DNA of 64,000 bases, from assembly GCA_964598225.1 (NCBI GenBank), contig CAZRBG010000005.1, positions 62,001-126,000 of the forward strand, read 5' to 3'. Both the position numbers and the translations under genes were made by a program. The number at the start of each line of letters is the position of its first letter. Positions within the stretch are counted from its first letter, which is position 1. This document shows, one piece after another, positions 41,927-50,399 of the stretch. The DNA is from SG8-4 sp964598225 (GTDB taxonomy: Bacteria; Planctomycetota; Phycisphaerae; Sedimentisphaerales; Anaerobacaceae). The notes below the pieces were generated by a model, which saw only the letters and a program-made list of their open reading frames with translations, ran no database searches and was not told where the DNA came from.

Positions 41927-43582
41927 TCAGTTTCTCATAAGATGACCGTATATAGCGAAGACGACCAAAGACAGAAATCCTAATCCGGCCCACATTATCG
42001 CCACACCTGAGAGCATATTCGCCGCTCCCAAATTTTCCGTCACCTGTTTGCCGCTCATGATGCATATTATCAGCACGGCGGCCGGCACGCAACTGGCACC
42101 GAACGCGGTTAGCAGGTGCCCGCCTTTCTTGATTATACCCAGGCCGATGCCGATCAATATCATCGGAACGCAGCCTATACCGAAGACAAGTCTGGAATGT
42201 ATCTCGGATTTTATCTCCACAAGCGTCTTGCGGATTTCTCTCCGAAGGGTGCTCTGCTGGTTGGCCAGCATTGTGCTGGGGTTCAATCCCGACAGCTCCG
42301 GCAGCTCCCACGCCAGTTTCCTCGGTCTCAACGAGCCGTTGTTTGAAAGGAGTTTATTCGCTACGTCCGTCACGGCCAGCGGCGGTATAAGGCCGCCAAT
42401 TACATGATTAGGAAACATAGCAACCGATTGTTCCGTTTCTTCCGGCTTGTCTAAAACCATCGTCAGAGTAGGCGCCAGGATGTCGCCTTCGAGGTCGAGG
42501 CTCAGCCAGGCCTTTTCGCACGTCAGGATGCGAGCGGGGCCGTCTCCGTCGGTGTCTTGCTCAATGGCTACGACGTTGCCGGTCAGTTCGATTTGATCGT
42601 CCCTGATCGTGCTTTGATCGGCGGTGAATTTCACTGAGTCAGGTTCTCCGAGAAGACTGTAGAAATTATTCGCATCCTCGATGGGCGCCGGAGCCGGATC
42701 ATGTTTTCGGCCCGAGCCGTTCAGCCTGCTTCGGATGTCCCGGGCCAGGAGCTCAAGCGTAAGTTGCTTATGAGTATCGCGCGCCATTTTTTCAATCGGA
42801 TAGAACCGTGCAAGGTCGGCCCGGATGCGTTTCATTTCGCCGATTTTCTTGAATTTTATGTCATCGCCGAGAAGCGAGCCGAACTCGATCGTAGGGCTGA
42901 TCCAATCGGCTTTTCCCTCGACCGTCGCGCCTAATGTGCGGGGTTTGTACGCAAGTATGCGCACCTCGTTGAATCTTTCATGCGGATCGAATTCTATTTT
43001 GGCGGCTTCGGCAGTTGTTATCTCTTCTATATGGCGATAGTCTTTCATCTTGGCTACGATAACTCCTGAGAGCGTGCTGGCGGCCAGGTCCGTCCGGTCG
43101 GCGTAGATGAGATATTTCTCATCCGGCGGCAGGGCGTAATATCTTCTTCGCTGGATATTGCGAAAGAGAATCTGCTTGGCATCGGCCTTGAGAGATTCCT
43201 CGGCCCGGTGGACGAAGACAGGCATTACGTAGAAACTGAGCAGAAGATTTGCAATCGCCACCATGATCGCCAGCGCCAGGCCCGGATAGACAAGCGTCGG
43301 CACGCTTATTCCCGTCGCCCGGCAGGCGTCGAACTCGTTATCGCTGGCGAATCGCCCGTAAACCAGAGCCCCGGCGAAAAGGGCCGCCATCGGCAGAACA
43401 AACGTCAGGGTGATAGGCAGAAAGTAGCCCATCAGGTGTACGACCTGTCGCGAGCCCAGACCGAACTCCTGGACCGGCTGGAGAACACTGCCGAGACTCA
43501 GGATAAGCGTCAGCCCAACCGCGGCCAGCAGAAAGACCTTGAAAAGCTCTCGAAAAATATACCTGTGTAAAGTGAAAAGCAT
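41927..43582 (-). CDS. lptF: LptF/LptG family permease, first of a tandem pair
   Basis: A 551-residue permease, longer than usual because of an enlarged periplasmic part (about residues 110-440). It begins MLFTLHRYIFRELFKVFLLA, has FLPITLTFVLPMAALFAGALVYGRFASDNEFDACRATGIS, the conserved coupling region with LptB, and ends with a three-helix bundle (GIGCVPMILIGIGLGIIKKGG). It is followed directly by the second permease and preceded by a SurA-like gene 9 bp upstream, so the three genes form one envelope-biogenesis operon. LPS or another glycolipid must be its cargo. Confidence 0.85.
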   Translation of the reverse strand: MLFTLHRYIFRELFKVFLLAAVGLTLILSLGSVLQPVQEFGLGSRQVVHLMGYFLPITLTFVLPMAALFAGALVYGRFASDNEFDACRATGISVPTLVYPGLALAIMVAIANLLLSFYVMPVFVHRAEESLKADAKQILFRNIQRRRYYALPPDEKYLIYADRTDLAASTLSGVIVAKMKDYRHIEEITTAEAAKIEFDPHERFNEVRILAYKPRTLGATVEGKADWISPTIEFGSLLGDDIKFKKIGEMKRIRADLARFYPIEKMARDTHKQLTLELLARDIRSRLNGSGRKHDPAPAPIEDANNFYSLLGEPDSVKFTADQSTIRDDQIELTGNVVAIEQDTDGDGPARILTCEKAWLSLDLEGDILAPTLTMVLDKPEETEQSVAMFPNHVIGGLIPPLAVTDVANKLLSNNGSLRPRKLAWELPELSGLNPSTMLANQQSTLRREIRKTLVEIKSEIHSRLVFGIGCVPMILIGIGLGIIKKGGHLLTAFGASCVPAAVLIICIMSGKQVTENLGAANMLSGVAIMWAGLGFLSLVVFAIYGHLMRN

Positions 43583-43591
43583 CAGGAGTCT

Positions 43592-45064
43592 TTAATCGAT
43601 ATCCAAAACGTCGATATCTTTGACCTTATCGGCGTAAATATGGTGCGTGTATTTGCCGAGCAGCTCTTTGCGGTATTCGGCCAGCAGGGCGTCTCTCTTT
43701 TCGCTCATCATTCTGTTTTTGATCTGCGGCAGCATCTTCTCGTCGTACTCTTTCGGCTTGGCCGGATTCTTCTCCAGGACCCTCACGACTCGCCATTTCA
43801 CGCCGTCCCGATAAAAACCTTTCACAGGCCCGACTATCGTATTCGGGTCGGCGGCCCATAACTTATCCCAGAATATCGTCTCGCTGCCGGGTTGCGTCGT
43901 GAATGCCTTGAGTTCCTTCTCGATCGAGTACTTCTGCTTGACCTGCGCGAAGTCCTTACCCTCATCAAGCTCGGCTCTGACCTTCCCGGCCTCGGCAAGA
44001 CTATCACACCATATCGGATCGATCTTGATACTCCTGCTGGTGCCGAACGTCTCCTTATTCTCCTTGAAGTATTCCATCATCTGCTGCTTCGTCGGCTCGT
44101 TGACGTCTTTGTATATGGCGGACCTAACCTTGCCGAGCAGCAGCCTGTCTTCGTATTCTCTGACCTGCTCGATCAGTTCGGGATTCTTGTGCAATCCGAG
44201 GGATTTCGCCTCGGCGACCAGCAACGGAATTTGCAGAGCCGCGCCCAGAAACTTTTCGACCACGCTGTCGTTGGCCGTCTTGGGTCTTCGCGGCGGCACA
44301 ACATCGCACAGAGAATTGAACCAGTCCTCCAGAGTTATTTTCCCCTCGTCGAAAGTCGCCAGCACAGTCTGCTTTTCCTCCGGAGTCAACTGGTTCCTGA
44401 CCTGGCTGTTGAGAATCCACGACTGCCGGCGGGGATATCCGGGGTCATGCAGGAGCCTCCGGTGGACCTTCCTTACTTTGGGATAGTTTTCTTTCAATTT
44501 CTTGACATTTCTCTTTTTGTATATTTGCTGATAGTGCCGACTCCAAAGGGCTCTGGCCTTGTCCCTCTTGACCATCTGTTCGGCCTGTGCTCTGTCCAGC
44601 TTGGGATCGGACTTCATCTTCGCCTCGATTTCACTCTCGGCTGCCTTTACCTTACCCTCCAGGCGCGTTTGAACCAGCAGACTTGCAAGCCTCTTTTGCC
44701 TGTAGCGCTTGGCGGTATCCTCTATGCGATCATTCTCGAGCATCCCCTTGGCGCGGGCTTCGAGAATCATCGCCTTTTCGCCCACCATTTTCACGAGCGT
44801 TTCCATCGCATCCGGCGGCGGGGCATCCTCGTCGTAGTAGTCATAATCGTAAGGACGGAGGTCCATCAGCCACTGTTTCTCAAGCTCTTCTCTCGTGATG
44901 CTATAAGGACCGATTCTGGCGACGACCGCAGATGGCCCCGTACCGGCGCTGACCTCGGGATTCGCGGCCTTTTCCGCCGTCGCGGCCCAGATCGGAGCGA
45001 CCACCGTATAAACTACACAAATTGCCGTCAACAAGAACAGCTTACCTGAAAGCAATTTCTTCAT
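43592..45064 (-). CDS. SurA/PrsA-like periplasmic peptidyl-prolyl isomerase-type chaperone
   Basis: A 490-residue exported protein. The ATG at 45064 has AGGG 9 nt before it; signal peptide residues 1-27 (LFLLTAICVVYTVVAPIWA). It starts with VVARIGPYSITREELEKQWL, the SurA-like N-terminal pattern, followed by long charged helices. A parvulin-like stretch lies near residues 350-440 (MEYFKENKETFGTSRSIKI, EGKDFAQVKQKYSIEKEL). The parvulin signature is weak, so isomerase activity is doubtful while chaperone activity is likely. Its operon position before two Lpt permeases fits outer-membrane assembly. Confidence 0.68.
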   Translation of the reverse strand: MKKLLSGKLFLLTAICVVYTVVAPIWAATAEKAANPEVSAGTGPSAVVARIGPYSITREELEKQWLMDLRPYDYDYYDEDAPPPDAMETLVKMVGEKAMILEARAKGMLENDRIEDTAKRYRQKRLASLLVQTRLEGKVKAAESEIEAKMKSDPKLDRAQAEQMVKRDKARALWSRHYQQIYKKRNVKKLKENYPKVRKVHRRLLHDPGYPRRQSWILNSQVRNQLTPEEKQTVLATFDEGKITLEDWFNSLCDVVPPRRPKTANDSVVEKFLGAALQIPLLVAEAKSLGLHKNPELIEQVREYEDRLLLGKVRSAIYKDVNEPTKQQMMEYFKENKETFGTSRSIKIDPIWCDSLAEAGKVRAELDEGKDFAQVKQKYSIEKELKAFTTQPGSETIFWDKLWAADPNTIVGPVKGFYRDGVKWRVVRVLEKNPAKPKEYDEKMLPQIKNRMMSEKRDALLAEYRKELLGKYTHHIYADKVKDIDVLDID

Positions 45065-45190
45065 CTGTATTTCCCTTTCATCGAGTAACATTCACCTTTT
45101 ACATCGGCACATTCTATCAATTATGTCCGAACTTTTCCAGCCCCCAAATAGCCGGCCGCAGCGACGCACTTGTCTTTTTTGCTTTTGCGC

Positions 45191-45219
45191 TTTATGCAAA
45201 TAGTACAAAGGTCTATAAT
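45191..45219 (+). promoter_or_regulatory. Promoter of the HtrA-like protease gene
   Basis: A perfect TATAAT (45214-45219) with a weak TTTATG (45191-45196) 17 bp upstream, in the divergent region between the SurA-like and HtrA-like genes. Confidence 0.45.
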
Positions 45220-45259
45220 GTCTATTATGGCTCTTATTATTGATAATGAGGTGCAATGT

Positions 45260-46279
45260 ATGTTTGACAAAGCGACAGGCAATAAAACGGCCCACAGGTA
45301 TTTCTGCGTATTTGTGCTCCTGTGCATTTGTACACTCGGTTCGGCCGACAGGATCGTTCTCAAAGAGGGGCAGATAATAACCGGCGATATCCTGGCCGAG
45401 AAGCAGACACAGTTGTACGTCGATATCGGCATAACGGTCCTTACCGTTCCAAAGGACAAGGTACTCAAGGTCGAATACGCCGACGCCGATCAACAAGACG
45501 ATCCCAACGACGCCGGGGAAAAAGCCGAGATCGGGCCGGCGACAAACAGCGGGCAAACCGATAAGCTCTACAGAACCGCCGATCTCAAGAAGACCTCCAT
45601 CGAAAAATGTGTGGAGGCCGTATCCGAATCCGTCGTGAAGATATCCAGCCCGGGCGGCTCGGGTTCCGGCTTCTTCATCAACGAGCAGGGGTATCTGATT
45701 ACCAACTATCACGTGATCGAACGGGAAACCAGGATCGAAGTTACAATGTTTCAGAAAGCTCCTAACGGCTTCGAGAGGAAGAAATTCAAAAAGGTCAGGA
45801 TCGTAGCCATGAATCCCTTCGTCGATCTGGCCCTGCTGAAGGTTGAGGACCTCGGCGGCACGGAGATCAAGCCCGCTTTTCTCGGAGATGTGGACCGCAT
45901 CCGCACGGGTGAGGACGTCTTTGCTATCGGCAGCCCGATGGGCCTTGAAAGGACCGTAACAAACGGTGTCATCAGCACAACGAGCCGGGCATTCGAGGGC
46001 CTCACCTATATCCAGACCAACGCCGACATCAACCCGGGCAACTCCGGCGGCCCGCTGTTCAACCTGGCCGGAGAGGTCATCGGCGTGACCAACATGGGCT
46101 ACATCTTCCTCGGCGGCCTCGGTTTCGCGATTCCAATTAACTACGTCAAGCATTTCATAGAGAACCGCGAGGCCTTCGCATACGACAAGGACCAGCCCAA
46201 CACCGGCTACAGATACCTCCAGCCCGATCCGCGGCGCAACATGAACGACCCAAAGTTGGGCAAGAGTCCCGAAAAGTAG
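45260..46279 (+). CDS. HtrA/DegP-like trypsin-fold serine protease without a PDZ domain
   Basis: A 339-residue exported protease. The ATG at 45260 has GAGGTG 8 nt before it. The hydrophobic N-terminus (YFCVFVLLCICTLGSA) is a signal peptide. A short SH3-like region (RIVLKEGQIITGDILAEKQ) follows, then the protease domain with catalytic His151 (TNYHVI), Asp189 (VDLALLKV) and Ser262 (GNSGGP). The chain ends shortly after IPINYVKHF, so no PDZ domain is attached. It is divergent from the SurA-like gene, which fits periplasmic protein quality control. The stop TAG is part of a GTAGGG half element. Confidence 0.9.
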   Translation: MFDKATGNKTAHRYFCVFVLLCICTLGSADRIVLKEGQIITGDILAEKQTQLYVDIGITVLTVPKDKVLKVEYADADQQDDPNDAGEKAEIGPATNSGQTDKLYRTADLKKTSIEKCVEAVSESVVKISSPGGSGSGFFINEQGYLITNYHVIERETRIEVTMFQKAPNGFERKKFKKVRIVAMNPFVDLALLKVEDLGGTEIKPAFLGDVDRIRTGEDVFAIGSPMGLERTVTNGVISTTSRAFEGLTYIQTNADINPGNSGGPLFNLAGEVIGVTNMGYIFLGGLGFAIPINYVKHFIENREAFAYDKDQPNTGYRYLQPDPRRNMNDPKLGKSPEK

Positions 46280-46527
46280 GGTGGGATGTTTGGCACCTTT
46301 TAATGTTTAGCTAAGCTTGGTGCAGTAATTCATCGCTTAATCACAAGCATATCAGATTATCAGGAAATCAGGAAGTGGTTATCAGGGAATCAGGTTACCA
46401 GGTTCGATACTCCTTGATAGCCTGTTAATCTGCTATCCTGCTGCCTGCTTCTCTGATTCGCTGATACCCGCCTTCGCGAAAATGACATTATCGAGCGCGG
46501 CTGGCTGTTTTCGCAAAAGAAGCATCC
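46280..46527. other. Intergenic region between convergent genes
   Basis: Contains repeated ATCAGG units (46364-46400) and their reverse copies, with an imperfect inverted repeat CAGGTTACCAGG / CCTGTTAATCTG near 46391-46432. These may end transcription from both sides. No gene seen. Confidence 0.4.
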
Positions 46528-47211
46528 CTATTCTTCCCGGAATCTGTAGCCGGCGCCGCGGATGGTCTCGATGTAGTCTTTTGCCGGGCCGAGTTTGTGT
46601 CTGAGCGACTTGACGTGAGCGTCCACCGTCCTGTCATAGACGATGGAGTTTTCGCCTGATACGGCGTTTATTATCTGCGAGCGCGAGAAGACCACGCCCG
46701 GCCGCCGGGCCATGAACTCCAGCAGTTTGAACTCGGTGAGCGTCAGAGAGATTCTGCCGCCGCTCACCTTAACCTTGTGTCTGGTGCTGTCGATTGTGAT
46801 GCTGCCTCGTTCGATTTTGCCGCCGGCCTGCTTGCTGTGGCCCCGCCTCAGAATCGCCCGGATTCTGGCGATCAGCTCTGTCGGGCTGAACGGCTTGGTT
46901 ACATAATCGTCGGCGCCCAATTCGAGCCCCACGACCTTGTCGGTCTCCTGTGACTTGGCGCTTAGAATGATAATCGGAATATGCGAAGTTTCGTCCTCTT
47001 GTTTAAGCATCCGGCATATCTCGAAGCCGTTCGTAACGGGCAGCATGATATCGAGAATAATCAGATCGGGTGTTTCCCTGCCGGCCAGCTCCAGGCCTGC
47101 TTTGCCGTCCAGTGCCGAGACAGCCTCGTATCCGGCCTCGGTAAGATTGTACTCCAGCATTTCAACGATATCCTGATCGTCCTCGATAATCAGTATCCTG
47201 GCTTTGCCCAT
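46528..47211 (-). CDS. PhoB-like response regulator (OmpR family)
   Basis: A 227-residue regulator. Receiver domain residues 1-120: acidic pair EDDQD near residues 10-14, phospho-acceptor Asp54 (LIILDIMLP), Lys in YVTKPF. The winged-helix DNA-binding domain (about 135-227) ends KSLRHKLGPAKDYIETIRGAGYRF, typical of PhoB/OmpR. It lies 29 bp after thiC on the same strand, with no terminator visible between them, so it may be transcribed from the riboswitch-controlled thiC promoter. No kinase is adjacent. The PhoR-like kinase at 36686 is a possible partner but is unproven. Confidence 0.9.
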   Translation of the reverse strand: MGKARILIIEDDQDIVEMLEYNLTEAGYEAVSALDGKAGLELAGRETPDLIILDIMLPVTNGFEICRMLKQEDETSHIPIIILSAKSQETDKVVGLELGADDYVTKPFSPTELIARIRAILRRGHSKQAGGKIERGSITIDSTRHKVKVSGGRISLTLTEFKLLEFMARRPGVVFSRSQIINAVSGENSIVYDRTVDAHVKSLRHKLGPAKDYIETIRGAGYRFREE

Positions 47212-47240
47212 AACGCTGACTCTGCAATACTCGAAGTGGT

Positions 47241-48563
47241 TTATACCTTTGCCGCTCCCTGATTTTTGAACGTCTCACGGATTTCCTTGTTTATCCTGAC
47301 GCTGCACCAGGCCTTGCCGCACATCGAGCAATAGTCGGCCGAAGACGGGCCATCGGCGCTGATCTCGCGGCAGGCCTCGTCGTGCATTCTCTCGGCCGTT
47401 TGCGGATCGAGCGACTCGGACAGGTGTGTCTTCCAGTTCAGATCCCTGCGGGCAAGGCTGAGCTTCCTGTCACGCTCGGCGGCGCCCGGCAGGGCGCGAG
47501 CGATATCGGCGGCGTGTCCGGCGATCTTAGCCGCTATTACGCCGGCGCGGACATCGTCGGCATTGGGCAGGCCGAGGTGCTCTCTGGGCGTGACGTAGCA
47601 CAGAAACGATGCTCCGTAGTATGCGGCCGCGGTTCCCCCTATCGCCGATGTGATATGATCGTACCCGGGTGCCACGTCCGTCGTAAGCGGGCCCAGCACG
47701 TAGAACGGCGCGCCGCTGCAAATCTCCTGCTGAAGATCCATATTGTGCTTTATTTGATCGAACGGCACGTGCCCCGGTCCTTCGACCATAACCTGGCAGC
47801 CCTTCTCCTGCGCCCGTCGGGTAAGCTCACCCAGAGTCCTCAGCTCGGCGATTTGGGCCTCGTCGGTGGCGTCGGCAATTGCACCGGGACGAAGGCCGTC
47901 ACCCAGTGAGAAGCACACGTCGTACTTTGCGAGTATATCGCACAGCTCATCGAACATCTCGTACAGCGGATTCTGTCTGTTGTGGTGCAGCATCCACTTG
48001 GCAAGCAGCGCCCCGCCCCGGCTGACAATACCCGCCACACGGTTCTCGATCAGGGGCAGATGCTCCTTCAGCACGCCCGCGTGAATCGTGAAAAAATCGA
48101 CGCCTTGTTTGGCCTGCTTCTCGATGATCTCCAGAATCGTGCTTGCCTCAATATCTTCAACGGTTCGATCTTCGATGACCTGATAGATCGGCACCGTCCC
48201 GAAAGGAACCGGACACTGTCCCAGCAATCGCGCGCGGATTTCGTCGAGATTCCCGCCCGTGCTCAGGTCCATTATCGCATCGGCGCCGGCATCCAGAGCC
48301 GCACGCATCTTTTCGAGTTCGCCCTCGACCGAACTGCGCACGTTGCTCGTGCCGATGTTGGCGTTGACCTTGGTACTGAGCACCCTGCCTATTCCGGCTG
48401 GTTTGAGAGCACCTTTCAGATGAAGCTTATTCGCCGGAATCACCAGCCTGCCCGCTGCCAGTTCGTCACGAATGACCTCAGCGTCAACATTCTCGGCTTC
48501 AGCAACAGAGTTAACTTCCTCGCTAATTGTCCCGGCTCGTGCAATCTCTATTTGTGTAGCCAT
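47241..48563 (-). CDS. thiC: Phosphomethylpyrimidine synthase
   Basis: A 440-residue radical SAM enzyme that converts aminoimidazole ribotide to the pyrimidine part of thiamine. Family landmarks are VNANIGTSNVRSSVEGELEK, ADAIMDLSTGG, DFFTIHAGV, VEGPGHVPFDQIK, and the C-terminal cluster-binding CSMCGKAWC (CX2CX4C). It is the shorter form without the long N-terminal extension of proteobacterial ThiC. The ATG at 48563 has GGAAGA upstream. A TPP riboswitch with an intrinsic terminator lies in the leader, so thiamine diphosphate should repress it. No other thiamine gene is in the window. Confidence 0.97.
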   Translation of the reverse strand: MATQIEIARAGTISEEVNSVAEAENVDAEVIRDELAAGRLVIPANKLHLKGALKPAGIGRVLSTKVNANIGTSNVRSSVEGELEKMRAALDAGADAIMDLSTGGNLDEIRARLLGQCPVPFGTVPIYQVIEDRTVEDIEASTILEIIEKQAKQGVDFFTIHAGVLKEHLPLIENRVAGIVSRGGALLAKWMLHHNRQNPLYEMFDELCDILAKYDVCFSLGDGLRPGAIADATDEAQIAELRTLGELTRRAQEKGCQVMVEGPGHVPFDQIKHNMDLQQEICSGAPFYVLGPLTTDVAPGYDHITSAIGGTAAAYYGASFLCYVTPREHLGLPNADDVRAGVIAAKIAGHAADIARALPGAAERDRKLSLARRDLNWKTHLSESLDPQTAERMHDEACREISADGPSSADYCSMCGKAWCSVRINKEIRETFKNQGAAKV

Positions 48564-48580
48564 GATTCCATCTTCCGTTC

Positions 48581-48613
48581 AAAATAAAAAAATCGCTTTG
48601 GCAGGAAGCGATT
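48581..48613 (-). terminator. Intrinsic terminator of the TPP riboswitch
   Basis: On the minus strand AATCGCTT (48613-48606) pairs perfectly with AAGCGATT (48598-48591), followed by a T-rich run. It lies between the aptamer and the thiC start, so TPP binding would favour termination. Confidence 0.85.
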
Positions 48614-48644
48614 CGTGTCTGAGGTTTCAATTCCACGTTGTCCC

Positions 48645-48746
48645 ATCACTTTCCTACGCAGGCCTGACCGCCTATCCGACGATTATCCTGATCAGGTTCC
48701 AAGGGTCGTTTCTCAGGCCCTGTTCTTCCCAGGCCACCCCTAGTGA
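48645..48746 (-). promoter_or_regulatory. TPP riboswitch (THI element)
   Basis: The minus strand reads, in order, the conserved blocks AGGGGTGGCC, GGCCTGAGA, ACCCTTGGAACCTGATC, GGATAAT and GCGTAGGAAAGTG. These are the diagnostic pyrimidine- and pyrophosphate-sensing helices of the thiamine pyrophosphate aptamer. It precedes thiC and controls it through the terminator downstream. Confidence 0.95.
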
Positions 48747-48754
48747 ACGCGCTT

Positions 48755-48782
48755 ATTATAACTATTGCCTAATGTGAGTCAA
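48755..48782 (-). promoter_or_regulatory. Promoter of the thiC leader
   Basis: TTGACT (minus strand, 48782-48777), 16-bp spacer and a perfect TATAAT (48760-48755), placed a few bases before the riboswitch. The -35 overlaps the stop codon of the oxidoreductase remnant. Confidence 0.75.
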
Positions 48783-48955
48783 ATAATTCTCGGCTGCCGC
48801 TCTTCAGGTAGACTAACGGTTCTGTCGTTCCTGCCTCCCGGGTTATCAAAACTCTCGGCCTCGACGAGCAGTTCTGCGGCCGTGACCGGTCGGGGCATTA
48901 AGCAGATAAACAGAATCAGGGCACAAAGCATTACTGAAACAATCCGGCATCTCAT
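48779..48955 (-). pseudogene. 58-codon remnant of a secreted oxidoreductase-type protein
   Basis: A short frame with a strong GGAGG ribosome site 8 nt before its ATG (48955). It encodes a signal peptide (VSVMLCALILFICLMPRPVT) and then AAELLVEAESFDNPGGRNDR before stopping. LVEAESF..PGGW is how planctomycete exported FAD-dependent oxidoreductase-like proteins begin after their signal. The rest, several hundred residues, is missing. It is most likely a 5' remnant left by a deletion that placed it directly before the thiC promoter. A functional micro-protein is possible but less likely. Confidence 0.55.
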
Positions 48956-49053
48956 TTAACCAAACCTCCGACAAATCCATTTTCTTTACAAATTGCATTC
49001 ACCCGGTTATACTATCGTTGTATTATATTATCGAGACCGGCCAAGGAGACCAC

Positions 49054-49830
49054 GTGGGGATTCTGAAAAGGACAAGAGCGTTCACTCTCATCGAGCTTCT
49101 GGTGGTTATTGCGATTATCGCCTTGCTGTTGGCGATATTGATGCCGGGCCTGCGCCGAGCGAAAGACCTGGCTCGCGAAGTCGTATGCAAGAGCCATCTC
49201 GGGCAGTGGGCCGTCTGCATGGAGATGTACACCGGCGAGTACGACGGCAAGTTCATGCCCGGCGTCGACGAAAACTGGTCCACGGGCGAATACTCCTGGA
49301 TATACACCCTGATTCCGTACTACAACGATACCGACATCCGCCTCTGCCCCAAGGCCAAACGCACTATCGAGCAGGGCGGGACTCTGCCGTTCACCGCATG
49401 GGACGTCAGCAAGACCAATCCCAGCGAATTTACGTATCTTAGAGAGCCCATTTTCAAAATCGGCAGCTACGGCATCAACTGGTGGGTCAACGACAGCGAC
49501 CGCGTTGTCGGCAATCACGATGCAAAGAACAAATGGCGGCGAACCGGCCAGAGAATGCCGAATGAGATTCCCGTCCTGATGGACTGCGGATTCATGCTCG
49601 CCCGTCCGGAGCCTTCGGACCCGCCTCCTGCCAACGACGGCGAATTCCTCTGGTCCTTCGGTGGCGGCATGAGACGCGTCTGCACCAGCCGCCACAGCGG
49701 GCAAGTCAACATCCTGTTCATGGACTGGTCCGTCAGGAAGGTGCGACTGAAAGAGCTCTGGCGACTAAAATGGCACCGAACCTTCGAACCCGCCGAAACC
49801 GATTGGCCCGAATGGATCGAAAAATTGTAA
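49054..49830 (+). CDS. Prepilin-type N-terminal cleavage protein (type II secretion/pseudopilin-like)
   Basis: A 258-residue pseudopilin-like protein. GTG at 49054 is chosen because AAGGAG lies just upstream and the methylation motif follows directly: KRTRAFTLIELLVVIAIIAL. The hydrophobic helix runs to LLLAILMPGL. The residue before the cut Phe is Ala and not the usual Gly, as often seen in this phylum. The remainder is a soluble domain ending with RRVCTSRHSGQVNILFMDWS, the H-X9-DG-like tail of the large planctomycete family. It may build or decorate a secretion pseudopilus. It is a single gene, divergent from thiC. Confidence 0.85.
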   Translation: MGILKRTRAFTLIELLVVIAIIALLLAILMPGLRRAKDLAREVVCKSHLGQWAVCMEMYTGEYDGKFMPGVDENWSTGEYSWIYTLIPYYNDTDIRLCPKAKRTIEQGGTLPFTAWDVSKTNPSEFTYLREPIFKIGSYGINWWVNDSDRVVGNHDAKNKWRRTGQRMPNEIPVLMDCGFMLARPEPSDPPPANDGEFLWSFGGGMRRVCTSRHSGQVNILFMDWSVRKVRLKELWRLKWHRTFEPAETDWPEWIEKL

Positions 49831-49870
49831 GTTGTTTCAGACTCCTTACGCACCCCGAGCGCAGCCCTAC

Positions 49871-49940
49871 CGTCATCCCGAGCGCAGCCGAGGGACCTAT
49901 TTAAACCAGCCCGCGAAGCGGGTCCAAATAAAAATGCGCC
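49871..49940. repeat. Direct repeat copy 1 (GTCATCCCGAGCGCAGCCGAGGGACCT...)
   Basis: A 70-bp unit: CGTCATCCCGAGCGCAGC, CGAGGGACCTATT, then CCCGCGAAGCGG and an AT-rich end with GCGCC. It is very similar to 50400-50469 in the same orientation. The two copies flank the GIY-YIG gene. Confidence 0.8.
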
Positions 49941-49982
49941 GCTAATCATACCAATCCTTACTCAGATCATCCCAGGCAGGAT

Positions 49983-50228
49983 TCATCGAATCGATGGTGT
50001 CACCTTCTTCTCGCGCCTCCACTTCTTGATTTGCTTCTCCCGGTTGATAGCCGAAGCCGGATCTTTAAACGTCTCAACGTAGAGCAGCCTGTCAACATTG
50101 TACTTATCAGTAAAGCCGGGAATCAGATGCTGTTTGTGCTCATAAACCCTTCTCTTGATATCACTGGTGACGCCGACATAGAGCGTTCCGCTCTTACTCG
50201 CCATGATATAGACGTAGAGTATTTTCAT
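49983..50228 (-). CDS. Small GIY-YIG endonuclease, frameshifted near its 3' end
   Basis: An 81-residue stand-alone GIY-YIG nuclease domain. ILYVYIMASKSGTLYVGVTS carries the two tyrosine-containing strands, and DIKRRVYEHK has the catalytic Arg and following residues. The frame stops at KKVTPSIR. One base earlier in phase, the minus strand continues DTIDSMNPAWDDLSKDWYD to a stop at 49942, which is the usual tail of this family. So one base seems lost near 50000. The catalytic core is intact, so the protein could still work. It is bracketed by two 70-bp direct repeats and by a GTCGAAATGACA element upstream. Confidence 0.8.
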   Translation of the reverse strand: MKILYVYIMASKSGTLYVGVTSDIKRRVYEHKQHLIPGFTDKYNVDRLLYVETFKDPASAINREKQIKKWRREKKVTPSIR

Positions 50229-50263
50229 TGCGCTACTTGATTCGAATTTTACTTATTAAACAG

Positions 50264-50297
50264 GTTTCTCCACTCGCTGCGCTCGGTCGAAATGACA
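50264..50297. repeat. GTCGAAATGACA element upstream of the GIY-YIG gene
   Basis: TTTCTCCACTCGCTGCGCTC followed by GGTCGAAATGACA, the same family as the inverted pair at 24731-24867. Confidence 0.65.
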
Positions 50298-50399
50298 GTT
50301 ATTCTGCCACTCCGGAAATCTACCCAACTGTCAACCAAAACCCGGTCCCCCCTGTCATCCCGATCGCAGCTCTACCATCACCTCGAACCCAGCTCCAAC

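Noticed and set aside
41922..42311. N-terminal extension of the lptG frame
   Set aside because: It overlaps the preceding permease gene in another frame and is not permease-like; the ATG at 41921 starts the conserved first helix.
36686..47211. The kinase at 36686 and regulator at 46528 as a PhoR/PhoB pair
   Set aside because: They are 8.4 kb apart on opposite strands, with no phosphate genes nearby; pairing is possible but unsupported.
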